Below are positions 1 to 6,148 of a DNA stretch of 10,327 nt, piece after piece. A program made the translations under genes and the position numbers. The notes below the pieces were generated by a model. That model saw nothing but the letters and a program-made list of their open reading frames with translations, did no database searches and had not been told where the DNA came from. The stretch is from Actinomycetota bacterium (GTDB lineage: Bacteria; Actinomycetota; Acidimicrobiia; Acidimicrobiales; JAHWLA01), in the NCBI GenBank assembly GCA_019347595.1, contig JAHWLA010000083.1:1-10327 (forward strand), in the 5' to 3' direction. Every line of letters begins with the position of its first letter. Position 1 is the first letter of the stretch.

Positions 1-233
1 TCGTGCACGGGCCGCGATCCGACGACCAGTCGCGACGCCCCGGCGCCGGTGCCCCACCGGTCCAGTGCATCGTGGGCGGCGGCGACGATGGCGGGATGGC
101 GGGTGAGGCCCAGGTAGTCGTTGGACGCGAACGAGACCATGCCGCCCTCGAAGTCGTACGTGCGCACCTGCCGCCACCGTCCCGCGGCATGGATGCCATC
201 GGCCTCCTCGGCCGCCCACGATGCCCAGCTCAT
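1..233 (-). CDS. bioF: 8-amino-7-oxononanoate synthase (BioF), N-terminal part, cut by window edge
   Basis: PLP-dependent KAPA synthase, which condenses pimeloyl-ACP or pimeloyl-CoA with alanine in the cytoplasm as an early step of biotin ring assembly. Only the first 77 residues are inside the window. The visible part carries the family signature: FASNDYLGL at residues 35-43 followed by a His-Pro, then a glycine-rich stretch ending in SRLVVG (67-72) and a His at 77, matching the N-terminal block of alpha-oxoamine synthases. The ATG at 231-233 overlaps the TGA of bioA (ATGA, four bases), so the two genes are probably translationally coupled. The catalytic lysine and most of the fold lie outside the window. 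2-amino-3-ketobutyrate CoA ligase shares this fold, but the bioA neighbour makes BioF much more likely. Confidence 0.9.
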   Translation of the reverse strand, partial: MSWASWAAEEADGIHAAGRWRQVRTYDFEGGMVSFASNDYLGLTRHPAIVAAAHDALDRWGTGAGASRLVVGSRPVH

Positions 234-1501
234 GCCTCGACCACCTCGGCCAGTGCCTCGGCCAGCACGTCGACCACGCGCTCGAGCTCGTCCGCCGTCG
301 TCGTGAGCGGCGGCACCAGCACGATCACCGGCCCCAGCGGGCGGAGGAGCACACCACGGGCCACGGCCGCTGCGCACACCCGCCGCCCCGCTGCCCCCGA
401 CGCCACGTCGATCCCCGCCAGCAGGCCGCACACCCGTACGCGTCGCCCGGGCAGACGAGCGGCGAGCAACGAGCGCAACTGCGACGAGCGAGCTCGCACG
501 TTGGCCAGCACGTCCCACTCGTCGATCAGTTGCAAGTGGCGCAAGGCCACCGCCGCGGCCAGCGCGTTCCCGCCGTAGGAGTGGCCGTGGTACAGCGTCC
601 TCGGCCCGAGGTCGTCGCCGAGGAAGGCGTCGAACACCCGCTGGGAGGCGACCGTGGCCGACATCGGTAGGTAGCCGCCGGTGATGCCCTTGCCCAACAC
701 CAACAGGTCGGGCCGCACGCCGCACTGCTCGACGGCGAAGAGCGTGCCGGTGCGTCCGAAGCCCGTCGCCACTTCGTCGCACACCAGCAGCACGCCCGCC
801 TCCTGTACGGCGGCGGCGACCCGGGCAACGTCGTCCGGCGTCGTCATGTGCATCCCCGCCGCGCCCTGCACCAACGGCTCCATGACGACGGCCGCCAGCG
901 ACGAGGCATGCGCCCACACCAGCTCGATGACGCCGTCGGCCCAGTGAGGGTCGTCGTAGCCGGGACCGCGCAGCACCGGAAAGCGCAGCGGGTCGAACAG
1001 GTCGGTGCCGAAACCGCCGGCGCCCAACGACAGCGAGCCGACGGTGTCGCCGTGGTAGGCGCCGCCCAATGCCAGGTACGTCGTGCGCCCCGACACGCCG
1101 AGGTTCACCCAGTACTGGAAGGCGATCTTCAGGGCCTGCTCGACGGCGGCAGCGCCGTCGGACGCGAACAGCACGTGCGCGCCGTCCACCGGCACCCGGT
1201 CGGCCAGGGCCTCTGCCAACTCGATGACGACGCGGTTGCCGTTGCCCAGCATCGTCGAGTGCGCCACCCGGCCGAGCTGCGACACGACCGCCTCGTCCAA
1301 CTCGGGAACACGATGGCCCAGCGTCGTCACCCACAACGACGAGATGGCATCGAAGTACCGCTTGCCGTCGACGTCGATTAGCTCACGGCCCTCGGCCCGC
1401 TCCACGACGAGCGGCGAGTTGTCGAGGTAGGCGGCCATCTGCGTGAAGCCATGCCACACCACTGCGGCGTCTCGTTTGACCCACTCGTCCCCGGACTGCA
1501 C
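230..1501 (-). CDS. bioA: Adenosylmethionine- or lysine-8-amino-7-oxononanoate aminotransferase (BioA/BioK)
   Basis: Class III PLP aminotransferase of 423 residues, normal length, converting 7-keto-8-aminopelargonate to 7,8-diaminopelargonate in biotin synthesis. Visible landmarks are WHGFTQM (16-22, the BioA N-terminal motif, usually WHPFTQM), SSLW (54-57), YHGDT (149-153), the PLP-binding Asp in CDEVATGFGR (D242), the Schiff-base Lys in LGKGITGG (K271), HGHSYGGN (305-312) and the substrate-binding Arg in RPLG (R387). Several of these match the Bacillus form rather than the E. coli or Mycobacterium form (SSWW, HGPTFMGN), so the amino donor may be lysine instead of S-adenosylmethionine; this is inference. 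Gly116-Ala117 replaces the Gly-Ser that E. coli BioA has near the PLP phosphate. The start is GTG at 1501 without a clear SD. It overlaps bioF by four bases. Confidence 0.93.
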   Translation of the reverse strand: MQSGDEWVKRDAAVVWHGFTQMAAYLDNSPLVVERAEGRELIDVDGKRYFDAISSLWVTTLGHRVPELDEAVVSQLGRVAHSTMLGNGNRVVIELAEALADRVPVDGAHVLFASDGAAAVEQALKIAFQYWVNLGVSGRTTYLALGGAYHGDTVGSLSLGAGGFGTDLFDPLRFPVLRGPGYDDPHWADGVIELVWAHASSLAAVVMEPLVQGAAGMHMTTPDDVARVAAAVQEAGVLLVCDEVATGFGRTGTLFAVEQCGVRPDLLVLGKGITGGYLPMSATVASQRVFDAFLGDDLGPRTLYHGHSYGGNALAAAVALRHLQLIDEWDVLANVRARSSQLRSLLAARLPGRRVRVCGLLAGIDVASGAAGRRVCAAAVARGVLLRPLGPVIVLVPPLTTTADELERVVDVLAEALAEVVEA

Positions 1502-1512
1502 GAGCAGCGATG

Positions 1513-1540
1513 CTTGCCACCGAGCCGCTCCGCGGGCAAG
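1513..1540. repeat. Imperfect dyad in the bioA / GDSL divergent region
   Basis: Outer arms CTTGCC (1513-1518) and GGCAAG (1535-1540) pair perfectly. Inner arms GAGC (1522-1525) and GCTC (1527-1530) flank a single C, and a small asymmetric internal loop separates inner from outer arms. The element begins 11 bases upstream of the bioA GTG. It could be an operator or a leader hairpin for bioA. I do not recognise it as a known BirA, BioR or BioQ site. Confidence 0.35.
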
Positions 1541-1544
1541 TCGC

Positions 1545-1550
1545 TACGCT
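1545..1550 (+). promoter_or_regulatory. Possible -10 box for the GDSL hydrolase gene
   Basis: TACGCT fits the TANNNT pattern of actinobacterial housekeeping -10 boxes and lies about 75 bases upstream of the TTG start. No convincing -35 box is seen at the right distance: TTGCCA at 1514-1519 is too far away. Weak prediction. Confidence 0.25.
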
Positions 1551-1613
1551 GCGCAGGTCCGGTCGACACCCCTTGCGCCGCTGCCCGCCGGTAGTCCATG
1601 ACCAACCCACGAC

Positions 1614-1628
1614 AAGGGGGGAACCTTG
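1614..1628 (+). promoter_or_regulatory. SD and TTG start of the GDSL hydrolase gene
   Basis: AAGGGGGG (1614-1621) lies four bases before TTG (1626-1628). The reading frame directly after it gives a clean signal peptide starting Met-Arg-Arg, which supports this non-ATG start. The leader closely resembles that of the lipase gene at 5515. Confidence 0.6.
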
Positions 1629-2447
1629 CGACGTCACCTGTACGGCCTCGCGGCCGTCGTCCTGTTGCTCACGCTCACGCCAACGCCGGCGGCCCACGCG
1701 GTGCCACCGATCCCGAGCTCGATGGCGTCGCTGGGCGACTCCATCACTCGCGGCTTCAATGCCAACGGGAGGTTCCTCGACCACCCGAGCCGGTCGTGGT
1801 CGACCGGCGACTACAGCACCGTCAACAGCCACTACCTGCGCATCCGAGCCAAGAACCCGGCGATCAACAACAACAACTTCAACTACGCCACATCGGGGGC
1901 CGAGATGATCGACCTCGACGCCCAGGTGCTGAACGCCGTCAACGCGGGCGTCGACTACGTCACCATCCTCATGGGCGCCAACGACGTCTGCGCGTCGACC
2001 GAGGCCGGCATGACGCCGGTCGACACGTTTCGCACCCAGCTTGACCAGGCCATGGCCACGCTGAAGAACGGGTTGCCCAACGCGGCCGTCGCCGTCGTCA
2101 GCATCCCGTCGGTCTACCGCCTGTGGGAGATAGGCAAGGATGACTCGTCGGCGCGGGCCGCATGGGACGCCTACAACATCTGCCAGTCGATGCTCGAGAA
2201 CCCGCTGTCGACCGCCCAGGCCGACGTCGATCGCCGCGACCGCGTGCGTCAGCGCAATATCGACTTCAACACGCAGCTCGCCGAAGCCTGCGCGGCGTAC
2301 GGCGCCAACTGCGACTTCGACGACAACACCGTGTTCAACTACCCGTTCCTGCTGAGCCACCTCAGCACGTGGGACTACTTCCACCCGAACACGAGCGGGC
2401 AGGCCGTCCTCGCCGAGCAGTCGTACGTCAACGGCTTCAACTGGTAG
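1626..2447 (+). CDS. Secreted SGNH/GDSL-family hydrolase (esterase or lipase)
   Basis: A 273-residue exported ester hydrolase. Residues 1-25 form a signal peptide: basic Met-Arg-Arg start, a Leu/Val-rich core and an Ala-His-Ala cleavage site near 23-25. The SGNH blocks are in order: GDSIT with nucleophile S39, a glycine in TSGAE (G91), GAND with N119 (117-120), and the C-terminal DYFHP with D250 and H253 as catalytic Asp and His. Four cysteines (122, 186, 222, 229) could form disulfides outside the cell. The spacing and the Asp-x-x-His-Pro-Asn ending recall secreted actinobacterial esterases and phospholipase-B-like SGNH enzymes; the true substrate cannot be read from the sequence. It stands alone on the plus strand, divergent from bioA and convergent with the phosphatase gene. 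Confidence 0.9.
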   Translation: MRRHLYGLAAVVLLLTLTPTPAAHAVPPIPSSMASLGDSITRGFNANGRFLDHPSRSWSTGDYSTVNSHYLRIRAKNPAINNNNFNYATSGAEMIDLDAQVLNAVNAGVDYVTILMGANDVCASTEAGMTPVDTFRTQLDQAMATLKNGLPNAAVAVVSIPSVYRLWEIGKDDSSARAAWDAYNICQSMLENPLSTAQADVDRRDRVRQRNIDFNTQLAEACAAYGANCDFDDNTVFNYPFLLSHLSTWDYFHPNTSGQAVLAEQSYVNGFNW

Positions 2448-2465
2448 CCGTCGCCGCATCCGGCC

Positions 2466-2491
2466 GGGGCCGTCGCCAACGCGGCGGCCCT
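2466..2491. terminator. Stem-loop between convergent genes, likely bidirectional terminator
   Basis: GGCCGTCGC (2468-2476) pairs with GCGGCGGCC (2481-2489) around a CAAC loop, with one G-U pair; G2467-C2490 and a G-U at 2466/2491 extend the stem to 11 pairs. It sits 18 bases after the GDSL stop and 14 bases beyond the phosphatase stop. No T-run follows on either strand, as is common in GC-rich actinobacteria. Confidence 0.55.
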
Positions 2492-2505
2492 GGCTCGGCG
2501 GCCGC

Positions 2506-3672
2506 TCAGCCTCCGTGCCAGGTCACGGCGAGCAGCGTGGCGTCGTCGTGGAGGCGGCCCGCCTCGTGGTCGAGAATGGCGTGCACCAAGCGCCTCATCA
2601 TCTCGGGCAGCGGCTCCTCGGAGGTGGCTGCCCGACGCAAGTGGTCGACGAGGCGGCCCTCGCCGAACAGCTCGCCCGCCGGCGATCGCGCCTCCACTAC
2701 CCCGTCGGTGAAGAACAGCACGGTGTCGCCCGTCTGGAGGCTCGTGTCGGCGATCTCCATGGGCTCGTCGCCGAGCCCGAGGGGTAGGCAGGTGTCGGCG
2801 TGGAGCGGCCCTACGACGGCGGCGTCGCGCAGCAGCAACGGCTGGGGGTGCCCTGCGTTGATCCAGCGCAGCACCCCGGTGCCGACCTGCAACTCGGCCA
2901 AGTGCCCGGTCACGAAGCGCTCTTCGCCGAACTGCGAGGCGACCGCGGCGTCCACCGTCCGGTAGGTGGCGCCGAGATCGAGGCCTGTTCGGCGCGCGTA
3001 GCGATAGGCACCCACCGCCAGGTTGGCCATGCGGCTGGCCCCGAGCCCGTGGCCCATGGCGTCGATGACGGCGAGATGCATGACGTCGCCGTTCAAGGCG
3101 TAGTCGAAGGCATCGCCCGCGATCTCGTAGGCCGGCTCGAGGATGCCCGACACCGACACCCGCTCGGTGGTGAAGGTGAGGGGCGGCAGCAGCGACCAGC
3201 GCATCTCGGCGGCCAGGTCCATCGGCCGGCGGCGACGCGCCAGGAGGAGCGTGTCGCCGTACTGCTGCTTGCTGATGATGAGCTCGGCCGCCAGCGTGGC
3301 GATGCGCTTGGCGCCCGCCACGGTGTCGCCGTCGGCGTGGTCGACGTCGACCATCATGACGCCGAGCCGTTCGGCTCCGTCGAGCAGCGGCACATTGAGT
3401 CGGGTGCCCCCGGTGTCGCCGTGCACCTGGGTGACTTCGATCTGCCGAAACGCCCGTCCCGCCATGGTGGCGTCGATGTCGATCGACTCGCTGTCGGCGG
3501 GCGGTACGGGCACGAGTATGCGTTGCTCGTAGTCGGTGAGGAACAACGACGCATTGCGGTAGCCGGCTAGGCCGGCAGCCTCGCGTACGGCGTGGCCGAG
3601 GTCGCCGGGAGCCAGCAGGTGCGATTGCTCCAAGAGGGCACCGAGGGCGATCTGATTCGAGCGTTCGTGCAT
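2506..3672 (-). CDS. GAF-SpoIIE/RsbU-type PP2C serine phosphatase
   Basis: A 388-residue cytoplasmic Mg/Mn-dependent protein phosphatase of the RsbU/SpoIIE group, which typically dephosphorylates STAS-domain anti-anti-sigma factors. Residues from about 20 to 145 look like a GAF-type sensor domain. A linker with an Arg-rich patch (146-149) leads into the catalytic domain from about 150. Its metal-binding acidic residues are visible: AGDAFD (D187, D190; usually GGDFYD), IDAMGHG (D204), TDGVVEA (D323) and HDDAT (D376, D377). The catalytic site appears intact. No anti-sigma, STAS or sigma gene is in the window, so the partner is unknown. The ATG at 3672 has no good SD; a later start would remove part of the GAF domain. 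A strong hairpin lies upstream, so it is probably transcribed on its own. Confidence 0.88.
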   Translation of the reverse strand: MHERSNQIALGALLEQSHLLAPGDLGHAVREAAGLAGYRNASLFLTDYEQRILVPVPPADSESIDIDATMAGRAFRQIEVTQVHGDTGGTRLNVPLLDGAERLGVMMVDVDHADGDTVAGAKRIATLAAELIISKQQYGDTLLLARRRRPMDLAAEMRWSLLPPLTFTTERVSVSGILEPAYEIAGDAFDYALNGDVMHLAVIDAMGHGLGASRMANLAVGAYRYARRTGLDLGATYRTVDAAVASQFGEERFVTGHLAELQVGTGVLRWINAGHPQPLLLRDAAVVGPLHADTCLPLGLGDEPMEIADTSLQTGDTVLFFTDGVVEARSPAGELFGEGRLVDHLRRAATSEEPLPEMMRRLVHAILDHEAGRLHDDATLLAVTWHGG

Positions 3673-3717
3673 GTTGTCGACCCGGACGCTAGCTCAACGG
3701 TTCGCCCCGCCGTCCGC

Positions 3718-3759
3718 CCCGAGTACATAGCCGGCGAAATCGCGGGCTATGTACTCGGG
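3718..3759. terminator. Perfect 15-bp inverted repeat after the lipase gene
   Basis: CCCGAGTACATAGCC (3718-3732) and GGCTATGTACTCGGG (3745-3759) are exact reverse complements. The 12-base centre contains GCGA-AA-TCGC, which can extend the hairpin past a G-G mismatch. It starts 10 bases after the lipase TAA (3772-3770) on the minus strand and ends 45 bases before the phosphatase ATG. It is best read as a U-less terminator for the lipase gene. Its perfect arms and AT-rich core in a GC-rich region also fit a dispersed repeat or an operator for the phosphatase gene. Confidence 0.6.
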
Positions 3760-3769
3760 AGCGGGGGTG

Positions 3770-5515
3770 TTACGCGTCGGCGATGGTGTAGAAGTAGACG
3801 TCCCAAGCCGACAGCGACGTGCCTGCCCAGTTGGTGCGCCCGCCGCCCATGCTCCCCACCGACCCGGTGGCGTAGTACATGCCCCCGGAGTCACGTGACG
3901 ACCAACCGCCGTCGTCGTCGAAGTACTCGGCGTCGAAGCGCCACGTCGCCGACTTCAGCATGCGGCCCTTCCACACCGTCTCCGATTCCACCACGCCGTT
4001 GTTCTTGGTGTCTGTGCCGATGTTGGCCCAGGTGTTGGTGCCCCGCGAGTAGTGCGAGCCGTCCTCGGGCGAACCCCGGTAGAACGTCCCCGCGTACCCG
4101 TCACGCCCGGCATGGATGGTGAACTGCGCCTCGGCGTTGCCCAATGGCTCGAGCGTGTTCTGGATGTAGGCCTTGTCGATGCCGAAGGTCACCAACCGCG
4201 TTTCGGCGACGCGGCTGGTGGCCCCGTTCATCGACACGCGGAACGAGTTCGTCCCGCCCTCGGAGTCGGCGGCGTCGGCGCTGTAGTAGTCCTGGCCGTC
4301 GAGGTCGTCCGACAGCATGATGTCGGTGAAATAGACGGTCGAGACGTACTCGCGGGCGCCGAACGGGTCGGACTCCCACACCTCGAGCTTCACGTCCATG
4401 CGCGGGCTGGTGCCCGGCAGATTGATCCCGATGGACGACGGCCCGCTGTTGCCCCAGTTCTGCGTGAACGGCGCGTCGCGGTCGTAGTTGATGGTGTTGA
4501 GGTAGGTGTAGCCGTCGTTGTTGCCGTTGGCATCGACGTAGACGTCGAAGCGGAACTCGTCGGTGGTGCCGCCGTCGTGGTCGTTGACGATCTTGGCGTA
4601 CTCCAGCTTCACGCTGGCTGTGCCCGCCAGGTTCGCCTGCCCGATGCCCGTCTGGCTCGACGTGTACCCGAGATGCTGGATCACCAGGTCGAGCGGCTGG
4701 TCGGCGGTGACCAGTTCGCCGTGGTGGAAACCGACCAGTGTCTGGTCGGAGCCGGTGAGGAACGGCGACTCGGCAGGCACCACGCCGTCGAAGCCGTGGC
4801 TGACCCCGTCGCCGTTGTAGTCGTACTGGAGCCACTGGAGGTACCACGGGTCGCCGCCGATGGTCTTGTAGTACTCGCCCGACTTCTCGGCGTAGCCCAT
4901 GCGGGTGAGGAACTTCGAGTTCGGCGCCATGTCGCCGCCGGTCGTGTTCCAGATACCGAAGCCGCCGATGGTCCCCGGCACCCAGCCCTGCCAGGTGCCG
5001 TGGTTCGGCGTCCCGAGCATGATCAGGTCGTCGACCCGGCCGGCCCAGTCGGTGCGCACGTCGGCCACGCCGTCGCCGTACCAGCCGCTGGTGCTCGACC
5101 AGTAGTCCACGTCGGCACCGGGCTGTTCGACGAGGAAGCGGGCCACCAGCCCGCCCATGGAGTGGGCGACGATGTCGATGGGCTGGGTGGCGGCATAGCC
5201 ATTGGCCGACAGCGCGGCTTGGATCTTCTCCTCCACGATCTTCCCAGCCACGTACGAGATGTGCTGCCCGCTCGCCGTGGGTGCGTAGCCGAGGGCCTGC
5301 GTGCCCGCCGTGTTGCTGTCGAAGTCGAGGACGGTCAGCCCTTGGGCTTGGAGCTTGGGGATCATCTCGTTGAAGGTCGAGGCGACGCCATGCCAGCCGG
5401 GGATGAGCACGATCGGGTAGTTGGCGGTATGCGCAGCGACCGGTGACGGTGGCGCTACGACGGTGGTCAGACAGGCGGCCAGGACGGCCGCGACCAGCAG
5501 GACGACTCTTCGCAT
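3770..5515 (-). CDS. Secreted alpha/beta-hydrolase lipase with C-terminal beta-rich extension
   Basis: A 581-residue exported lipase or esterase. The N-terminus has a Met-Arg-Arg start and hydrophobic core. It contains both a lipobox-like LAAC (12-15) and a signal peptidase I-like site at VAA (26-28), so anchored and free forms are both possible. The hydrolase domain (about 32-285) shows the oxyanion strand IVLIPGWHG (35-43), the nucleophile elbow AHSMGG (S119), the Asp in FDGVVP (D243) and the His in HHGELV (H265), a full triad. DYNGDGVSHGFDG (232-244) resembles an Asp/Asn calcium loop and runs straight into the catalytic Asp. About 290 further residues are rich in Asp, Gly, Tyr and Trp and look like beta-sandwich modules; I do not recognise them. 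The SD is a G6 run five bases before the ATG. Confidence 0.88.
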   Translation of the reverse strand: MRRVVLLVAAVLAACLTTVVAPPSPVAAHTANYPIVLIPGWHGVASTFNEMIPKLQAQGLTVLDFDSNTAGTQALGYAPTASGQHISYVAGKIVEEKIQAALSANGYAATQPIDIVAHSMGGLVARFLVEQPGADVDYWSSTSGWYGDGVADVRTDWAGRVDDLIMLGTPNHGTWQGWVPGTIGGFGIWNTTGGDMAPNSKFLTRMGYAEKSGEYYKTIGGDPWYLQWLQYDYNGDGVSHGFDGVVPAESPFLTGSDQTLVGFHHGELVTADQPLDLVIQHLGYTSSQTGIGQANLAGTASVKLEYAKIVNDHDGGTTDEFRFDVYVDANGNNDGYTYLNTINYDRDAPFTQNWGNSGPSSIGINLPGTSPRMDVKLEVWESDPFGAREYVSTVYFTDIMLSDDLDGQDYYSADAADSEGGTNSFRVSMNGATSRVAETRLVTFGIDKAYIQNTLEPLGNAEAQFTIHAGRDGYAGTFYRGSPEDGSHYSRGTNTWANIGTDTKNNGVVESETVWKGRMLKSATWRFDAEYFDDDGGWSSRDSGGMYYATGSVGSMGGGRTNWAGTSLSAWDVYFYTIADA

Positions 5516-5526
5516 GGTCTCCCCCC
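5513..5526 (-). promoter_or_regulatory. G6 SD and ATG start of the lipase gene
   Basis: On the minus strand six consecutive G (5526-5521) are followed by AGACC and ATG (5515-5513). This fixes the start at the head of the signal peptide. The arrangement nearly matches the GDSL gene leader at 1616-1628. Confidence 0.6.
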
Positions 5527-5537
5527 AATGCTCGAAA

Positions 5538-5556
5538 GTCGGATGAAGATCCGGAC
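5538..5556. repeat. Small hairpin in the lipase leader
   Basis: GGAT (5541-5544) pairs with ATCC (5549-5552) around GAAG; GTC (5538-5540) and GAC (5554-5556) extend it past one bulged G. It lies about 20 bases upstream of the lipase ATG. It could affect translation, but a stem this short may be chance. Confidence 0.2.
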
Positions 5557-5578
5557 GTTAGACCTATTTGTCCGAGTT

Positions 5579-5599
5579 GTCCCCTGAAGCCCGGGGGAC
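5579..5599 (-). terminator. Possible weak terminator after the SLATT gene
   Basis: GTCCCC (5579-5584) and GGGGAC (5594-5599) can form a 6-bp stem with a 9-base loop, seven bases after the SLATT gene stop at 5606. On the minus strand it is followed by an A-rich rather than T-rich stretch, so termination is uncertain and read-through into the lipase gene is possible. Confidence 0.3.
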
Positions 5600-5605
5600 C
5601 GCCGT

Positions 5606-6148
5606 CTACGCCGGCTCGGTGGCGGCCGAGCGGCGGCGTCGCGTGCGGGCGCCCGGCACCTCGGCGAGGCCGAAGTCGGCGGCGATTTGGTCCCACCGCT
5701 TCTGGCCGATCTCCGGCGACTGCTGGCCGATGCGCGCCATCTCCTTGCGCACGTCGTCGAGGCACTTGGCCGCCTCCGGACGCTGGTCGGGAGGGAGGGC
5801 GAGCAACTGGTTGATGCGGCGGTTCACCGCCGCATACCAGTCGGCCGCCACCATGTGCTTCTCGGCCCGCTCGCCGTAGCGCAGGAACGTCTGGAGGCCG
5901 GCCACCACCGCGGCCAGCACGCTGATGACGCCTGCAAGGGCGCGCAGCGGGCGGCTCACGGCGTCCTCGCTCAAGGTGGCGAACAGCCCGGTGCCGACGA
6001 TGCTCGACAGCACGACCACGGGAACGCCGAGCTCGGTGTAGCGGCGGCGGAAGAGCTCGACCAACTGGAAGTGAGCCGTCTTGGCGATGGCGGTTCGCGT
6101 CGCCCATTCCCTCAGGAGCGCTTCGGTCTCCTTCGTCCAGCCCTTCAT
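5606..6148 (-). CDS. SLATT-domain two-TM membrane protein
   Basis: A 180-residue protein with the SLATT architecture: a short amphipathic N-terminal helix with conserved-looking AKTAHFQ (22-28), a first membrane helix at about 41-58, a second at about 68-88, then the QTFLRYGERAEKH segment (86-98) and an ADWYAAVNRRIN helix, ending in a soluble region with a basic Arg-rich patch (168-173). SLATT domains (SMODS and SLOG-associating 2TM effectors) are predicted to act as membrane-disrupting or pore-forming effectors, often beside nucleotide-signalling enzymes or TIR/SLOG sensors. No such sensor is fused or adjacent here. The ATG at 6148 has a GAGGGGA SD and overlaps the ligase TGA (ATGA), so the longer in-frame opening upstream (to 6355) is not used. 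The overlap suggests co-translation with the ligase. Its biochemical role here is unknown. Confidence 0.8.
   Translation of the reverse strand: MKGWTKETEALLREWATRTAIAKTAHFQLVELFRRRYTELGVPVVVLSSIVGTGLFATLSEDAVSRPLRALAGVISVLAAVVAGLQTFLRYGERAEKHMVAADWYAAVNRRINQLLALPPDQRPEAAKCLDDVRKEMARIGQQSPEIGQKRWDQIAADFGLAEVPGARTRRRRSAATEPA

Noticed and set aside
1383..2459. Minus-strand open frame opposite the GDSL gene
   Set aside because: The plus-strand gene has a signal peptide and full SGNH motifs; the antisense frame has Val/Arg-rich shadow composition.
4101..6107. Very long open frame on the minus strand (668 codons)
   Set aside because: Arg/Pro/His-rich translation typical of an off-frame reading of GC-rich DNA; it overlaps the lipase and SLATT genes, both with clear domains.
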